Assembly (NCBI GenBank): GCA_012031225.1 | Contig: JAAUTZ010000011.1 | Span: 17,038 to 67,149 of the forward strand | Reading direction: 5' to 3' | Length of the DNA: 50,112 nucleotides | Source: Chloroflexaceae bacterium | GTDB lineage: Bacteria; Chloroflexota; Chloroflexia; Chloroflexales; Chloroflexaceae | In this document: one piece after another, positions 43,231-50,112 of the stretch | Layout: each line of letters opens with the position of its first letter | Numbering within the stretch: the first letter of the stretch is position 1 | The notes under the pieces: model-generated | What the model was told of the DNA's origin: nothing | The model's input: only the letters and a program-made list of their open reading frames with translations | Databases searched by the model: none | Program-made: the position numbers and the translations under genes

Positions 43231-46200
43231 ATGTTGTTGGGCAACCCTGTTCAGCCAACATACACTGGCATAATTACGCGGCGCAAGCCCAAGCCTATGC
43301 TTCTCACAACCTTTCTATTTCTGCTGCTCTTCTCGATCAGCATTCTAGTGGCCCTTACTATCGCAGCAACGCGCTACCGCCGTGTGCCCGAAATACGCTA
43401 CTTCCGCCTGATCTTGCTTGGCTCGCTCGTCTGGGCGGTGGGCTATCTCTTCGAGCTGCTCTCTGCATCACTGGCAGCAACCATCTTCTGGGACAACGCC
43501 CAGTATGTTGGCACAGATGTAGGCGCAGTGGCAATCCTCCTGTTTGCCTACGCCTACACCGAGCGGCAGCAGATTGCTAAGCGGCTTGAGCCATACCTCG
43601 TCGCCTATATCGGGGTAATGTTTACCATCGTCTGGACGGACCCGTGGCACGGCTTGCTGCGGATGAACGAAACGATCAGTAAAGCCTATCGTCTGCCGGT
43701 CCTTGAGTATGATTACGGGCCTCTGTTCTACGTCTTCTCGCTTGCAACCATATCATTTTTAGTCGGCAGTTTAGTCGCACTGATAATCTACATTCCCTCT
43801 ATTGCGTCGCATCATCGCCCACATTTACTGCTGATTATTGTTTCTATCGCCATCCCCTTTATAGGTGTCATGCTCACCATTACAGGCTTGGTATTCGTGC
43901 CGGATATGCCCCATTTGGATATTGCCCCGATCACGTTCGGGGTCAGCTACACGCTTTTTGCGTGGGGCGTGTTTCGCAAGCAGCTGTTTGATGTGATCCC
44001 GATTGCCCGCAACACCCTGTTTGAGCAGCTGCCCGACGGGGTGTTGGTACTTGATTCGCAGCAGCGCATTGTGGATCACAACCCGCAAGCACCGCAGTTG
44101 CTCGCTGCGTCGCAGCCCCTGCTCGGTCAGCCGCTTGCCGCTGTTGCGCCATACCTTGCGGCCCTGCTTACCAATCACCCCCATCAAGCGGCTCTCACCG
44201 CCGAGCTACACATGGAAGCGAGCGATCCCCCGCGTTGGCTTGACGTGGTGCTGACCCAACTCACGCTCAATCGGAACACGCTTGGCGGGTGGCTGATGAC
44301 AGTGCGGGATGTCACGGAACGGAAGGGGGCCGAAACGCGCCTGCGCCGCAGCGAAGAGCTACTCCGCGAGACCCAAGCAGTGGCACAGATCGCGGGGTGG
44401 GAGCTGGATCTCGCCACCGCACGCATCACCCATACCGAACAGGGACTGCGGATGTATGAGCTAGAGCCGGATACGGTGTTGAGCGTTGCAGACTTGGGAC
44501 GTTTCTATGATGCGGACACACTGGCTTTTATCGGGCAGCAAACACGCACGATGCCCCAAGACGGCTCAACATTCGAGATCGAAACGGTCATGACGACGGC
44601 ACGCGGCAATCGCCGCTATGTATGCATTATTATACAGCCGATCTATTATGATGCGGGGGTGCCCGTGCGCTTTCGCGGCACCGTGCAGGATATTACCACG
44701 CGCTACCTCGCCGAAGCTGAACGCCGTGCTACCGAGCAACTCCTGCACGCCATCATTGAGAATGTGCCGACGGCAGTGACGGTGAGGGATCTCAATGGTG
44801 ATTATCTGCTTGTCAGCCGCAGTGCTGCCACCCACGTGCACACCACGCCAGAAGCCATGGTGGGACGCAACTACCGCGCGTGCTATCCGCCCGAAACCGT
44901 GGCCCTGCTCACGGCAATCACGGCTAAGGTGGTTGCGTCGCAGAGCTTGTTGACAACTGAAGTGACCCTGAAGCTGGTGGACGAGCGGCGCGACTTCATT
45001 ATGGCGTGTTTCCCCTTGTTCGACGCATCCGGTGCAATCTATGCGATCAGCAGTATCTTGACCGACATTACCCAGCGCAAGCACGACGAACTCGCGTTGC
45101 AGCAGGCGAAAGAAGCGGCCGAAGCCGCCAACCGCGCCAAGAGCCGCTTCCTTGCCAATATGAGCCACGAACTCCGCACGCCACTGAATGCGGTGCTTGG
45201 CTTTACCCAACTGCTCCTCGATGAGCCTGATCTTACGCCATCCCAAGCTGAGTGGCTGCGCGTGATTGACCGCGGGGGTACGCACCTGCTTAACCTGATC
45301 AACAGCGTGCTGGAGATGTCGCGCATCGAAGCGGGTCGGCTCGATCTCCACATCGCGGCGTTTGATCTATATGCGCTACTGGATGATATGCAGACGGTGT
45401 TTGCGATGCGGGCAACCCAGCGTGGCTTGGCATTCACCTGTACCATTGCGCCGGAAGTGCCGCGCCAGATCATCAGCGACGAAGCCCGCCTGCGCCAAGT
45501 CCTGATCAACCTCTTGGAGAATGCGGTCAAGTTTACCCCGCAAGGGGCGGTTGACATGCAGTTTAGCTACCAGCACGGGCAGTTGCAGATCTGTGTGGCG
45601 GATACGGGCATCGGGATTCCCGCCGACCTGCTTCCCGATCTGTTTCAGGCGTTCACCCGCGATACCAAGATCGCCCGCACGCACGAGGGAACCGGCTTGG
45701 GGTTGAGCATCACGCGCCAAATCATTGAGGCGTTGGGCGGTACAATTAGGGTAGCTAGCACCGTTGGGCAAGGGACAGTCTTTACGCTTCAGCTACCGGT
45801 GCAGGTGGTGGTAGCCCTGCCCTCGAATAGCTTGGCCGCAGATGCACCGCGTTCCTACCAGCGCGTGATCCTACCACCTGATCACCTACCCTACCGCATC
45901 ATGGTGGTTGAAGATATTGCCGCCAACCGCAATCTGCTCACGATTGTGCTTGAACGGCTTGGCTTTGTGGTCCATGCTGTGCCAACGGGGGCAGCAGCAT
46001 TGGCAGATGTGCAGACGTTTACCCCCAATGCAATTCTGCTCGATATGCGTCTGCCCGATATTGATGGCTATGACGTTGCTCGCCAATTGCGTGCTGATCC
46101 CCGTTACGCCAATCTGCCGATCATTGCGGTGACGGCAAGTGTACTCGATAGCGACGAACAAGAGATCCTTGCAGCGGGCTGCACGGCGGTGATCCACAAG

Positions 46201-46284
46201 CCGTTCCGCATCCCTCAAATCTGCGCGGCATTGGAAACCTATGTCGGCGTAACCTTCTCGGCGGAGCCGGTGTATGCCACCTAA
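43231..46284 (+). CDS. Hybrid sensor histidine kinase with seven-helix N-terminal domain, PAS domains and receiver
   Basis: About 1017 residues from ATG 43231 (AGAAGGA upstream; ATG 43297 is a possible later start). The first 240 residues form seven membrane helices with WTDPWHGLLRMNE and LPVLEYDYGPLFYVF, the pattern of the 7TM histidine-kinase N-terminal domain. Three PAS-type domains follow, then HisKA (FLANMSHELRTPLNAVLGFTQ), HATPase (NLLENAVKFTP, ADTGIGIPADLLPDLF, GTGLGLSITRQI) and a C-terminal receiver with LLDMRLPDIDGYDVA and HKPFRIP. No HPt or separate regulator is adjacent. It is divergent from the ABC exporter. Its stop overlaps the convergent panE stop. Confidence 0.94.
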   Translation: MLLGNPVQPTYTGIITRRKPKPMLLTTFLFLLLFSISILVALTIAATRYRRVPEIRYFRLILLGSLVWAVGYLFELLSASLAATIFWDNAQYVGTDVGAVAILLFAYAYTERQQIAKRLEPYLVAYIGVMFTIVWTDPWHGLLRMNETISKAYRLPVLEYDYGPLFYVFSLATISFLVGSLVALIIYIPSIASHHRPHLLLIIVSIAIPFIGVMLTITGLVFVPDMPHLDIAPITFGVSYTLFAWGVFRKQLFDVIPIARNTLFEQLPDGVLVLDSQQRIVDHNPQAPQLLAASQPLLGQPLAAVAPYLAALLTNHPHQAALTAELHMEASDPPRWLDVVLTQLTLNRNTLGGWLMTVRDVTERKGAETRLRRSEELLRETQAVAQIAGWELDLATARITHTEQGLRMYELEPDTVLSVADLGRFYDADTLAFIGQQTRTMPQDGSTFEIETVMTTARGNRRYVCIIIQPIYYDAGVPVRFRGTVQDITTRYLAEAERRATEQLLHAIIENVPTAVTVRDLNGDYLLVSRSAATHVHTTPEAMVGRNYRACYPPETVALLTAITAKVVASQSLLTTEVTLKLVDERRDFIMACFPLFDASGAIYAISSILTDITQRKHDELALQQAKEAAEAANRAKSRFLANMSHELRTPLNAVLGFTQLLLDEPDLTPSQAEWLRVIDRGGTHLLNLINSVLEMSRIEAGRLDLHIAAFDLYALLDDMQTVFAMRATQRGLAFTCTIAPEVPRQIISDEARLRQVLINLLENAVKFTPQGAVDMQFSYQHGQLQICVADTGIGIPADLLPDLFQAFTRDTKIARTHEGTGLGLSITRQIIEALGGTIRVASTVGQGTVFTLQLPVQVVVALPSNSLAADAPRSYQRVILPPDHLPYRIMVVEDIAANRNLLTIVLERLGFVVHAVPTGAAALADVQTFTPNAILLDMRLPDIDGYDVARQLRADPRYANLPIIAVTASVLDSDEQEILAAGCTAVIHKPFRIPQICAALETYVGVTFSAEPVYAT

Positions 46285-47207
46285 CCCCCGCGTGCGCGTT
46301 GTTCCTGCGGCAACAGGAAGCCATAGGCATGGGCATGCACCGGTGTTCCGATGCCGACCGCCCGCCCCAAACGCACCACCGCGCCCGTCTGCCCATCCAG
46401 CTCTGAAGCACGCCCCTCGATAATGTCGCGCTGCATCGAGGTCGTTGCATCGGCGGCGGTATTGTCAATCATGGTCATCGTGCGACTAAAGGCATCCTCT
46501 GGCAGCGCAATCGCATGAGCGTGGGCCACTTCGATGATCTCGCGCACCGCCTGTTCCAGCATTTCGCGGGTTTCGGGCACACTGCGGATCACGCCGAACG
46601 GCATCCGGGTGACTGCGCCAATCGTACCGGTGCTGCACACGAAGGCGAATTTCGTCCACATCGCCACCGCAATATCAGGCGCGATTTCGGTGCTAATGCC
46701 AGCCCGTGCAAAGATATGGTGAATTTGTCTGACCCGGGCCGACTCGCGGTTGTCCTGCTCGTTCATGGCAATATACGGCTCGGCAGTGACGTGGCGGATC
46801 ACGCCCGGTGCAGCAATGTGGCTGAAGATGCGGCACAACCCGCCTAGGATGTGCTGTGCACCGAGCGCGTCGGAGAGAAGCGCGGGGGCTTCGATCCCAT
46901 TCAGCAGGGGCAGCACGGTGGTATGCTCGGCAATGATGGGGCGCAGCGCATCAGCCGCTTCATTGATCTGCCACGTCTTTACCGCAACAATCACCAGATC
47001 AGGGGCAGAGATGCTGGTCAGATCATCCGTGGCGGAGACATGCGGAATGCTGAAGTCGCCCTTAATGCTCTCCACCCGCAAGCCATATTCTTGGAATGCC
47101 CGCAGATGCCGCCCGCGTGCAATGAACGTAACATCCTCACCGCTTGCGGCAAGCCGTCCTCCGAAGTATCCTCCAACGCCGCCGCTGCCAAAGATCACAA
47201 TCTTCAT
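46281..47207 (-). CDS. panE: 2-dehydropantoate 2-reductase (ketopantoate reductase family)
   Basis: 308 residues. NADPH-binding start MKIVIFGSGGVGGYFGGRLAASGEDVTFIARG, then VKTWQINEAADALRP and LLNGIEAPALLSDALG, with the helical C-terminal domain containing MWTKFAFVCSTGTIGAVTRMPFG (catalytic Lys) and TTSMQRDIIEGRASELDGQTGAVVRLG. It reduces ketopantoate to pantoate for coenzyme A synthesis; family members with other 2-oxoacid substrates exist. It stands alone, convergent with the hybrid kinase, the two stop codons overlapping. Confidence 0.9.
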   Translation of the reverse strand: MKIVIFGSGGVGGYFGGRLAASGEDVTFIARGRHLRAFQEYGLRVESIKGDFSIPHVSATDDLTSISAPDLVIVAVKTWQINEAADALRPIIAEHTTVLPLLNGIEAPALLSDALGAQHILGGLCRIFSHIAAPGVIRHVTAEPYIAMNEQDNRESARVRQIHHIFARAGISTEIAPDIAVAMWTKFAFVCSTGTIGAVTRMPFGVIRSVPETREMLEQAVREIIEVAHAHAIALPEDAFSRTMTMIDNTAADATTSMQRDIIEGRASELDGQTGAVVRLGRAVGIGTPVHAHAYGFLLPQEQRARGG

Positions 47208-47361
47208 ACTGCCCCCTGTTTCGGTATTATTCCACTATCTCGTATAATACACGAAGAAAAAGGTCTCGTCCGTAATAAAATGTACAAAATAGAAAATTCG
47301 CGCCCACGCAAGCTGCCAAGCCGCCAAATTTACCCGCCAAACCTATCGTGTCGCTCTGTGC

Positions 47362-47367
47362 TATACT
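47362..47367 (+). promoter_or_regulatory. Extended -10 promoter of the Gfo/Idh/MocA gene
   Basis: TGC-TATACT, 102 bases before ATG 47469. The -35 region is poor. The 261-base gap to panE holds nothing else recognisable. Confidence 0.5.
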
Positions 47368-47468
47368 AGCATAGGAACTGGGCCCAATCCTGTGCATAAT
47401 GGGTGGGCGCAGTAGTAGCAATACGCCGATCCCGATCAAGAGAGCAGGGTTCGTATTGGAGGTAGTTT

Positions 47469-48542
47469 ATGCTTGAGCAGGATGCTGCTCACCCTACGCG
47501 GGTGGTACGCTGGGGGATTTTGGGCACCGCCCACATTGCCCAAGTTGCGCTAATTCCGGCGATCCAGCAATCGCGCAATGGCGTGGTGGCAGCAATTGCC
47601 AGCCGCGATCCAATCCAAGCTGAAGTGGTTGCCCAAGTCTATGGCATCCCGCGCACCTATGGTAGCTACGCCGCCTTGCTGGATGACCCCGAGCTGGATG
47701 CGATCTATATTCCCTTGCCCAATCATCTGCATGCCGAATGGACGATCCGTGCGCTGCAAGCGGGCAAGCATGTGCTGTGCGAGAAGCCGTTGGCGCTGAA
47801 TGCCGAGCAAGCCCAGCACATGGTCGCCACAGCGCGGGCGCACGAGCGGCTCTTGATGGAGGCGTTTATGTATCGTTTCCACCCGCGTTCACAGGAGATT
47901 CACGCACTCGTGCAGCAAGGCGCGTTAGGGCATCTGCTGCTGGCGCGGGCGAGCTTCAGCTTTCGCCACACGCGCCCGCACGATTATCGCCTCGATCCAG
48001 CGATGGGTGGTGGCGCACTGCTCGACGTAGGTTGCTATGGCGTGAATGTGCTACGCTGGATGTTAAACGCCGAGCCAGAGGTAGTGCATGCCTACACTGT
48101 CTATGGCGAGACGGGCATTGACGTAACAACCGTTGGGATGTTGCGTTTTCCCGATGGGCGGATCGCCACCGTCGAGGCGAGCTTTGCTACTGCGGTGCAG
48201 CAGAGCCTTGCCCTGATTGGGACGAGTGCAACGATTGAAGTGCCCCATACGGCGTTTGCGCCCGGCACTGCCCCAGCCAGCTATCTGTGGCGTGGAGCCG
48301 ATGCGCGGGATGGCTCGAACGTGACCCTTGATGGGGTTGATGAGTATCAGCTTATGGTGGAGCATTTCAGCGATGCGGTGCTTGGGGATACCGAGCTTGC
48401 CTACCCACCTGAAGATAGCATCTGCACCATGCGCGTGCTTGATGCATTAGCAGAGTCGGCACTTGCAGAGGCTCCGATTACCCTCCCCATGCAGCCGTGC
48501 GATACGTTGGCTGTAGCTGAGGCAGTGGCGGCAGTGGCGTGA
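47469..48542 (+). CDS. Gfo/Idh/MocA-family oxidoreductase
   Basis: 357 residues. N-terminal Rossmann fold VRWGILGTAHIAQVALIPAIQQS, then YIPLPNHLHAEWTIRALQAGKHVLCEKPLALNAEQA with the conserved EKP lysine. The C-terminal sheet domain has MYRFHPRSQEIHALV and DPAMGGGALLDVGCYGVNVLRWM. Members oxidise or reduce sugars and related compounds with NAD(P); the substrate is not deducible and no sugar-related gene is adjacent. GGAGGT stands five bases before the ATG. Confidence 0.92.
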   Translation: MLEQDAAHPTRVVRWGILGTAHIAQVALIPAIQQSRNGVVAAIASRDPIQAEVVAQVYGIPRTYGSYAALLDDPELDAIYIPLPNHLHAEWTIRALQAGKHVLCEKPLALNAEQAQHMVATARAHERLLMEAFMYRFHPRSQEIHALVQQGALGHLLLARASFSFRHTRPHDYRLDPAMGGGALLDVGCYGVNVLRWMLNAEPEVVHAYTVYGETGIDVTTVGMLRFPDGRIATVEASFATAVQQSLALIGTSATIEVPHTAFAPGTAPASYLWRGADARDGSNVTLDGVDEYQLMVEHFSDAVLGDTELAYPPEDSICTMRVLDALAESALAEAPITLPMQPCDTLAVAEAVAAVA

Positions 48543-48595
48543 GATGTTAGGTGGCGGGTGGTAGGTATCAGGTGCTAGGTGGCGGGTGGTAGGCG
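48541..48595. repeat. Two-copy GGTGGCGGGTGG repeat before the lipoprotein gene
   Basis: TAGGTGGCGGGTGGTAGG occurs at 48548-48565 and 48576-48593, a 28-bp period, with TATCAGGTGC between. It fills the gap between two genes and supplies the purine-rich stretch before ATG 48596. It belongs to the same word family as 10690-10756 and 34369-34440. Confidence 0.9.
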
Positions 48596-49672
48596 ATGTA
48601 TAAAGTGTGGCGTGCCCAACTGATCCGGCTTGTGGTGGTTGCCCTGCTCCTTTTGGGAGCGGGGTGCGGCAGAGCCACTCCGCCTGCTGCACCATCTGCG
48701 GCGGGCGGGGGAGCTACCACCCCAACAGCCGATCCGCTGCTACCGCCCCCCCTTGCAACCCCCAACCCGAACCGCACGGCACTGCCGCTTGCAACGGCGG
48801 CTCCGCTCGCCACATTCACCCCCGCCGAACGCCTGCGTTATGCGGATGACTTGTTTAGCCTCGATCTGCCTGTGGGCTGGGAGATCACCGACCTGAGTGA
48901 TGAGCGGGCAAGCCTAACGTCGCTCGAAGACCCGGCACGGCAGGTAGCGGTGCTGATTATGGTGCTGGATGGTTCGGCTGTTCCGCCCGATACGGGACTG
49001 GAACGCCAGCTTGCCGATTTCACCAACAGCCTGTTTGGGGGGCGCACGTTCGTCTTTGATGCCCCCGAAACACTGAATCCAGATACGCGCCAAGCCCGCT
49101 TCCGCTTCGATGATATTACCGCCGATGAACTACGCCGCCCGACTGAAGGAATTGCGCGGGTGCAGCGCGTGGGCAATTTCTACACCTTCCTTGTGGCTGT
49201 CACCCACCGCGATCATTTCGCAGCCCTGCTGCCATCGCTGACGCAACTCTTCGATAGCTACACCCTCGATCCGGCGGTAGCCGAACGACGTGTGCCGGAT
49301 CCGGTTACGCCGACCCCACCGCCCGCGCCGGTCAGCCTCGCCACGTTGCCCGTGTTTACGTTGGCAACGCCACTACCGCCCGATGATCTGCGGGTGCAGC
49401 GCATCTCGCGCCAATTGGCCGCCCAGTTCCCCGATGCCGAATCGCAGATCTATGCCTTGCCGCCCGCTACCGAGTTCAATGCCGTGCGCCAGTTCTACGT
49501 CAATCAATTGCAGGACTGGGAAGATGCAACGCTGCTCTTCCCGGAGTTGCTCGAAGCGCAGATCGACAATGTGGCAATCTGGCAGCGCGGTGAGCAGATT
49601 CTCTTGATCTCAACTTTTCCCGATGAGTTGAATGAGCAGTTTGTGCTGGTGACGGTCCTGATGGATCGGTGA
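48596..49672 (+). CDS. Exported lipoprotein of unknown function
   Basis: 358 residues. Signal peptide VVVALLLLGAGC with a lipobox; the lipidated Cys is near residue 24. A Pro/Ala/Thr-rich linker (about 27-80) leads to a domain containing FSLDLPVGWEITDL and ITADELRRPTEGIARVQRVGNFYTFLVAVTH that recalls PsbP-like folds seen in many bacterial lipoproteins. A second Pro-rich linker precedes a C-terminal domain of about 100 residues (DDLRVQRISRQLAAQFPDAESQ) that I do not recognise. It is probably anchored on the outside of the cell membrane. Confidence 0.8.
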   Translation: MYKVWRAQLIRLVVVALLLLGAGCGRATPPAAPSAAGGGATTPTADPLLPPPLATPNPNRTALPLATAAPLATFTPAERLRYADDLFSLDLPVGWEITDLSDERASLTSLEDPARQVAVLIMVLDGSAVPPDTGLERQLADFTNSLFGGRTFVFDAPETLNPDTRQARFRFDDITADELRRPTEGIARVQRVGNFYTFLVAVTHRDHFAALLPSLTQLFDSYTLDPAVAERRVPDPVTPTPPPAPVSLATLPVFTLATPLPPDDLRVQRISRQLAAQFPDAESQIYALPPATEFNAVRQFYVNQLQDWEDATLLFPELLEAQIDNVAIWQRGEQILLISTFPDELNEQFVLVTVLMDR

Positions 49673-49697
49673 TGCGGGTTGCACTCTCCCCCAGACG

Positions 49698-50112
49698 TTA
49701 CCACGGCACATCTTGATTATCCGCCTGATTGCTGGCGGTGGGGGGGCCATCGGCACGCGGTGGTTCGGGGTCAAGGCGGCGTACACGGCTCACGGAAGGG
49801 TTGATCGTGATGATGCCGTGTGCCTCAAATGCCACTTCCACTAGCTCATCGCCTGCCTCAAAGCGGCTCGCTTGCACAATCCCTTCCCCATACGGCGAGC
49901 AGGTAATCCGCTCACCGGCATGAAAGCGCGGCTCACCTAGCTCACCCGTCCCGCTTAGGGTGGGTGGCGTGGAGTTGCTCGGGCCGTGTTTGCCACGGAG
50001 CTGGTGCAGGCGGGCAAGGATCAGCTCTGGATCGGCGGTGGCGGCAACTGGCGGCTCTGGCGCGGGGGGCGCATCAGGTGTGGCCGTCGCTTCCGGCACG
50101 ATAAAGGCGGGT
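49698..50112 (-). CDS. C-terminal part of a probable UvrD/PcrA-type DNA helicase
   Basis: The frame is open to the window edge (residues PAFIVPEAT at the border), so this is the end of a longer gene. After a proline-rich linker, FHAGERITCSPYGEGIVQASRFEAGDELVEVAFEAHGIITINPSVSRVRRL resembles the small C-terminal domain of UvrD/PcrA helicases (F..GD.V.H..FGEG.V......V.V.F...G.K.L......). This domain interacts with RNA polymerase in other PcrA proteins. The motor domains lie outside the window, so the name is tentative. Confidence 0.65.
   Translation of the reverse strand, partial: PAFIVPEATATPDAPPAPEPPVAATADPELILARLHQLRGKHGPSNSTPPTLSGTGELGEPRFHAGERITCSPYGEGIVQASRFEAGDELVEVAFEAHGIITINPSVSRVRRLDPEPPRADGPPTASNQADNQDVPW

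Overview
The window most likely comes from a filamentous anoxygenic phototroph of the Chloroflexota (Chloroflexales). It carries bacteriochlorophyll a genes: a BchF-type hydratase, BchC, the BchX subunit of chlorophyllide reductase, the BchI magnesium-chelatase ATPase and a PucC-like transporter. These sit without any puf/puh or chlorosome genes, among large multi-PAS signalling proteins. The phylum is inferred from gene content, not from a marker gene. Base composition is GC-rich, with clearly AT-richer regulatory gaps.

Layout. 1-108: C-terminus of a probable 2-hydroxyacid dehydrogenase. 174-9100 (minus): signalling operon of Cache/multi-PAS histidine kinase, response regulator and PAS/GAF/GGDEF/HD-GYP protein. 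9252-10676: PLP-dependent amino-acid decarboxylase. 10765-21700 (minus): one long glycerol/dihydroxyacetone operon, glpF-dhaK-dhaL-glpK-glpA-glpB-glpC-dhaM-ptsH-ptsI, with a frameshift in ptsI. 22388-23167: degenerate ADP-ribosylglycohydrolase-like protein. 23186-23611: small protein resembling a transposase N-terminal domain. 24068-28237: pigment operon (PucC-like transporter, bchF, bchC, bchX). 28429-29898: modA-modB. 30046-31431: small membrane protein and bchI. 31568-31643: tRNA-Phe. 31895-35981: recO, a PH/SHOCT membrane protein, purine nucleoside phosphorylase and a CrtI-like oxidoreductase. 36031-37942: PhoB/PhoR-like pair, the kinase with an apparent frameshift. 38146-38298: 50-residue membrane protein. 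38328-39404: DAHP synthase. 39573-43177: heterodimeric ABC exporter, divergent from a hybrid 7TM histidine kinase (43231-46284). 46281-49672: panE-like reductase, Gfo/Idh/MocA oxidoreductase and a lipoprotein. 49698-end: probable C-terminus of a UvrD/PcrA helicase.

How the genes fit together. The glycerol operon gives uptake (GlpF), phosphorylation (GlpK) and anaerobic-type oxidation of glycerol-3-phosphate to DHAP (GlpABC). Beside it is a PEP-dependent dihydroxyacetone kinase fed by its own EI-HPr-DhaM chain, with no sugar-specific PTS permease in the window. Both branches end at DHAP. The pigment genes convert chlorophyllide-type intermediates to bacteriochlorophyllide a. Two single-base frameshifts (ptsI and the PhoR-like kinase) fall in otherwise intact genes and are either assembly errors or real lesions.

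Regulatory observations. Many promoters here have an extended -10 (TGn before TATACT-like hexamers), and the best ones pair it with TTGCNN or TTGACA at 17 bp. Several palindromes mark candidate operators: the glp leader, the bch leader, the aroG promoter and the ABC exporter/kinase divergent promoter. I found no CRISPR array, no complete insertion sequence and no rRNA.
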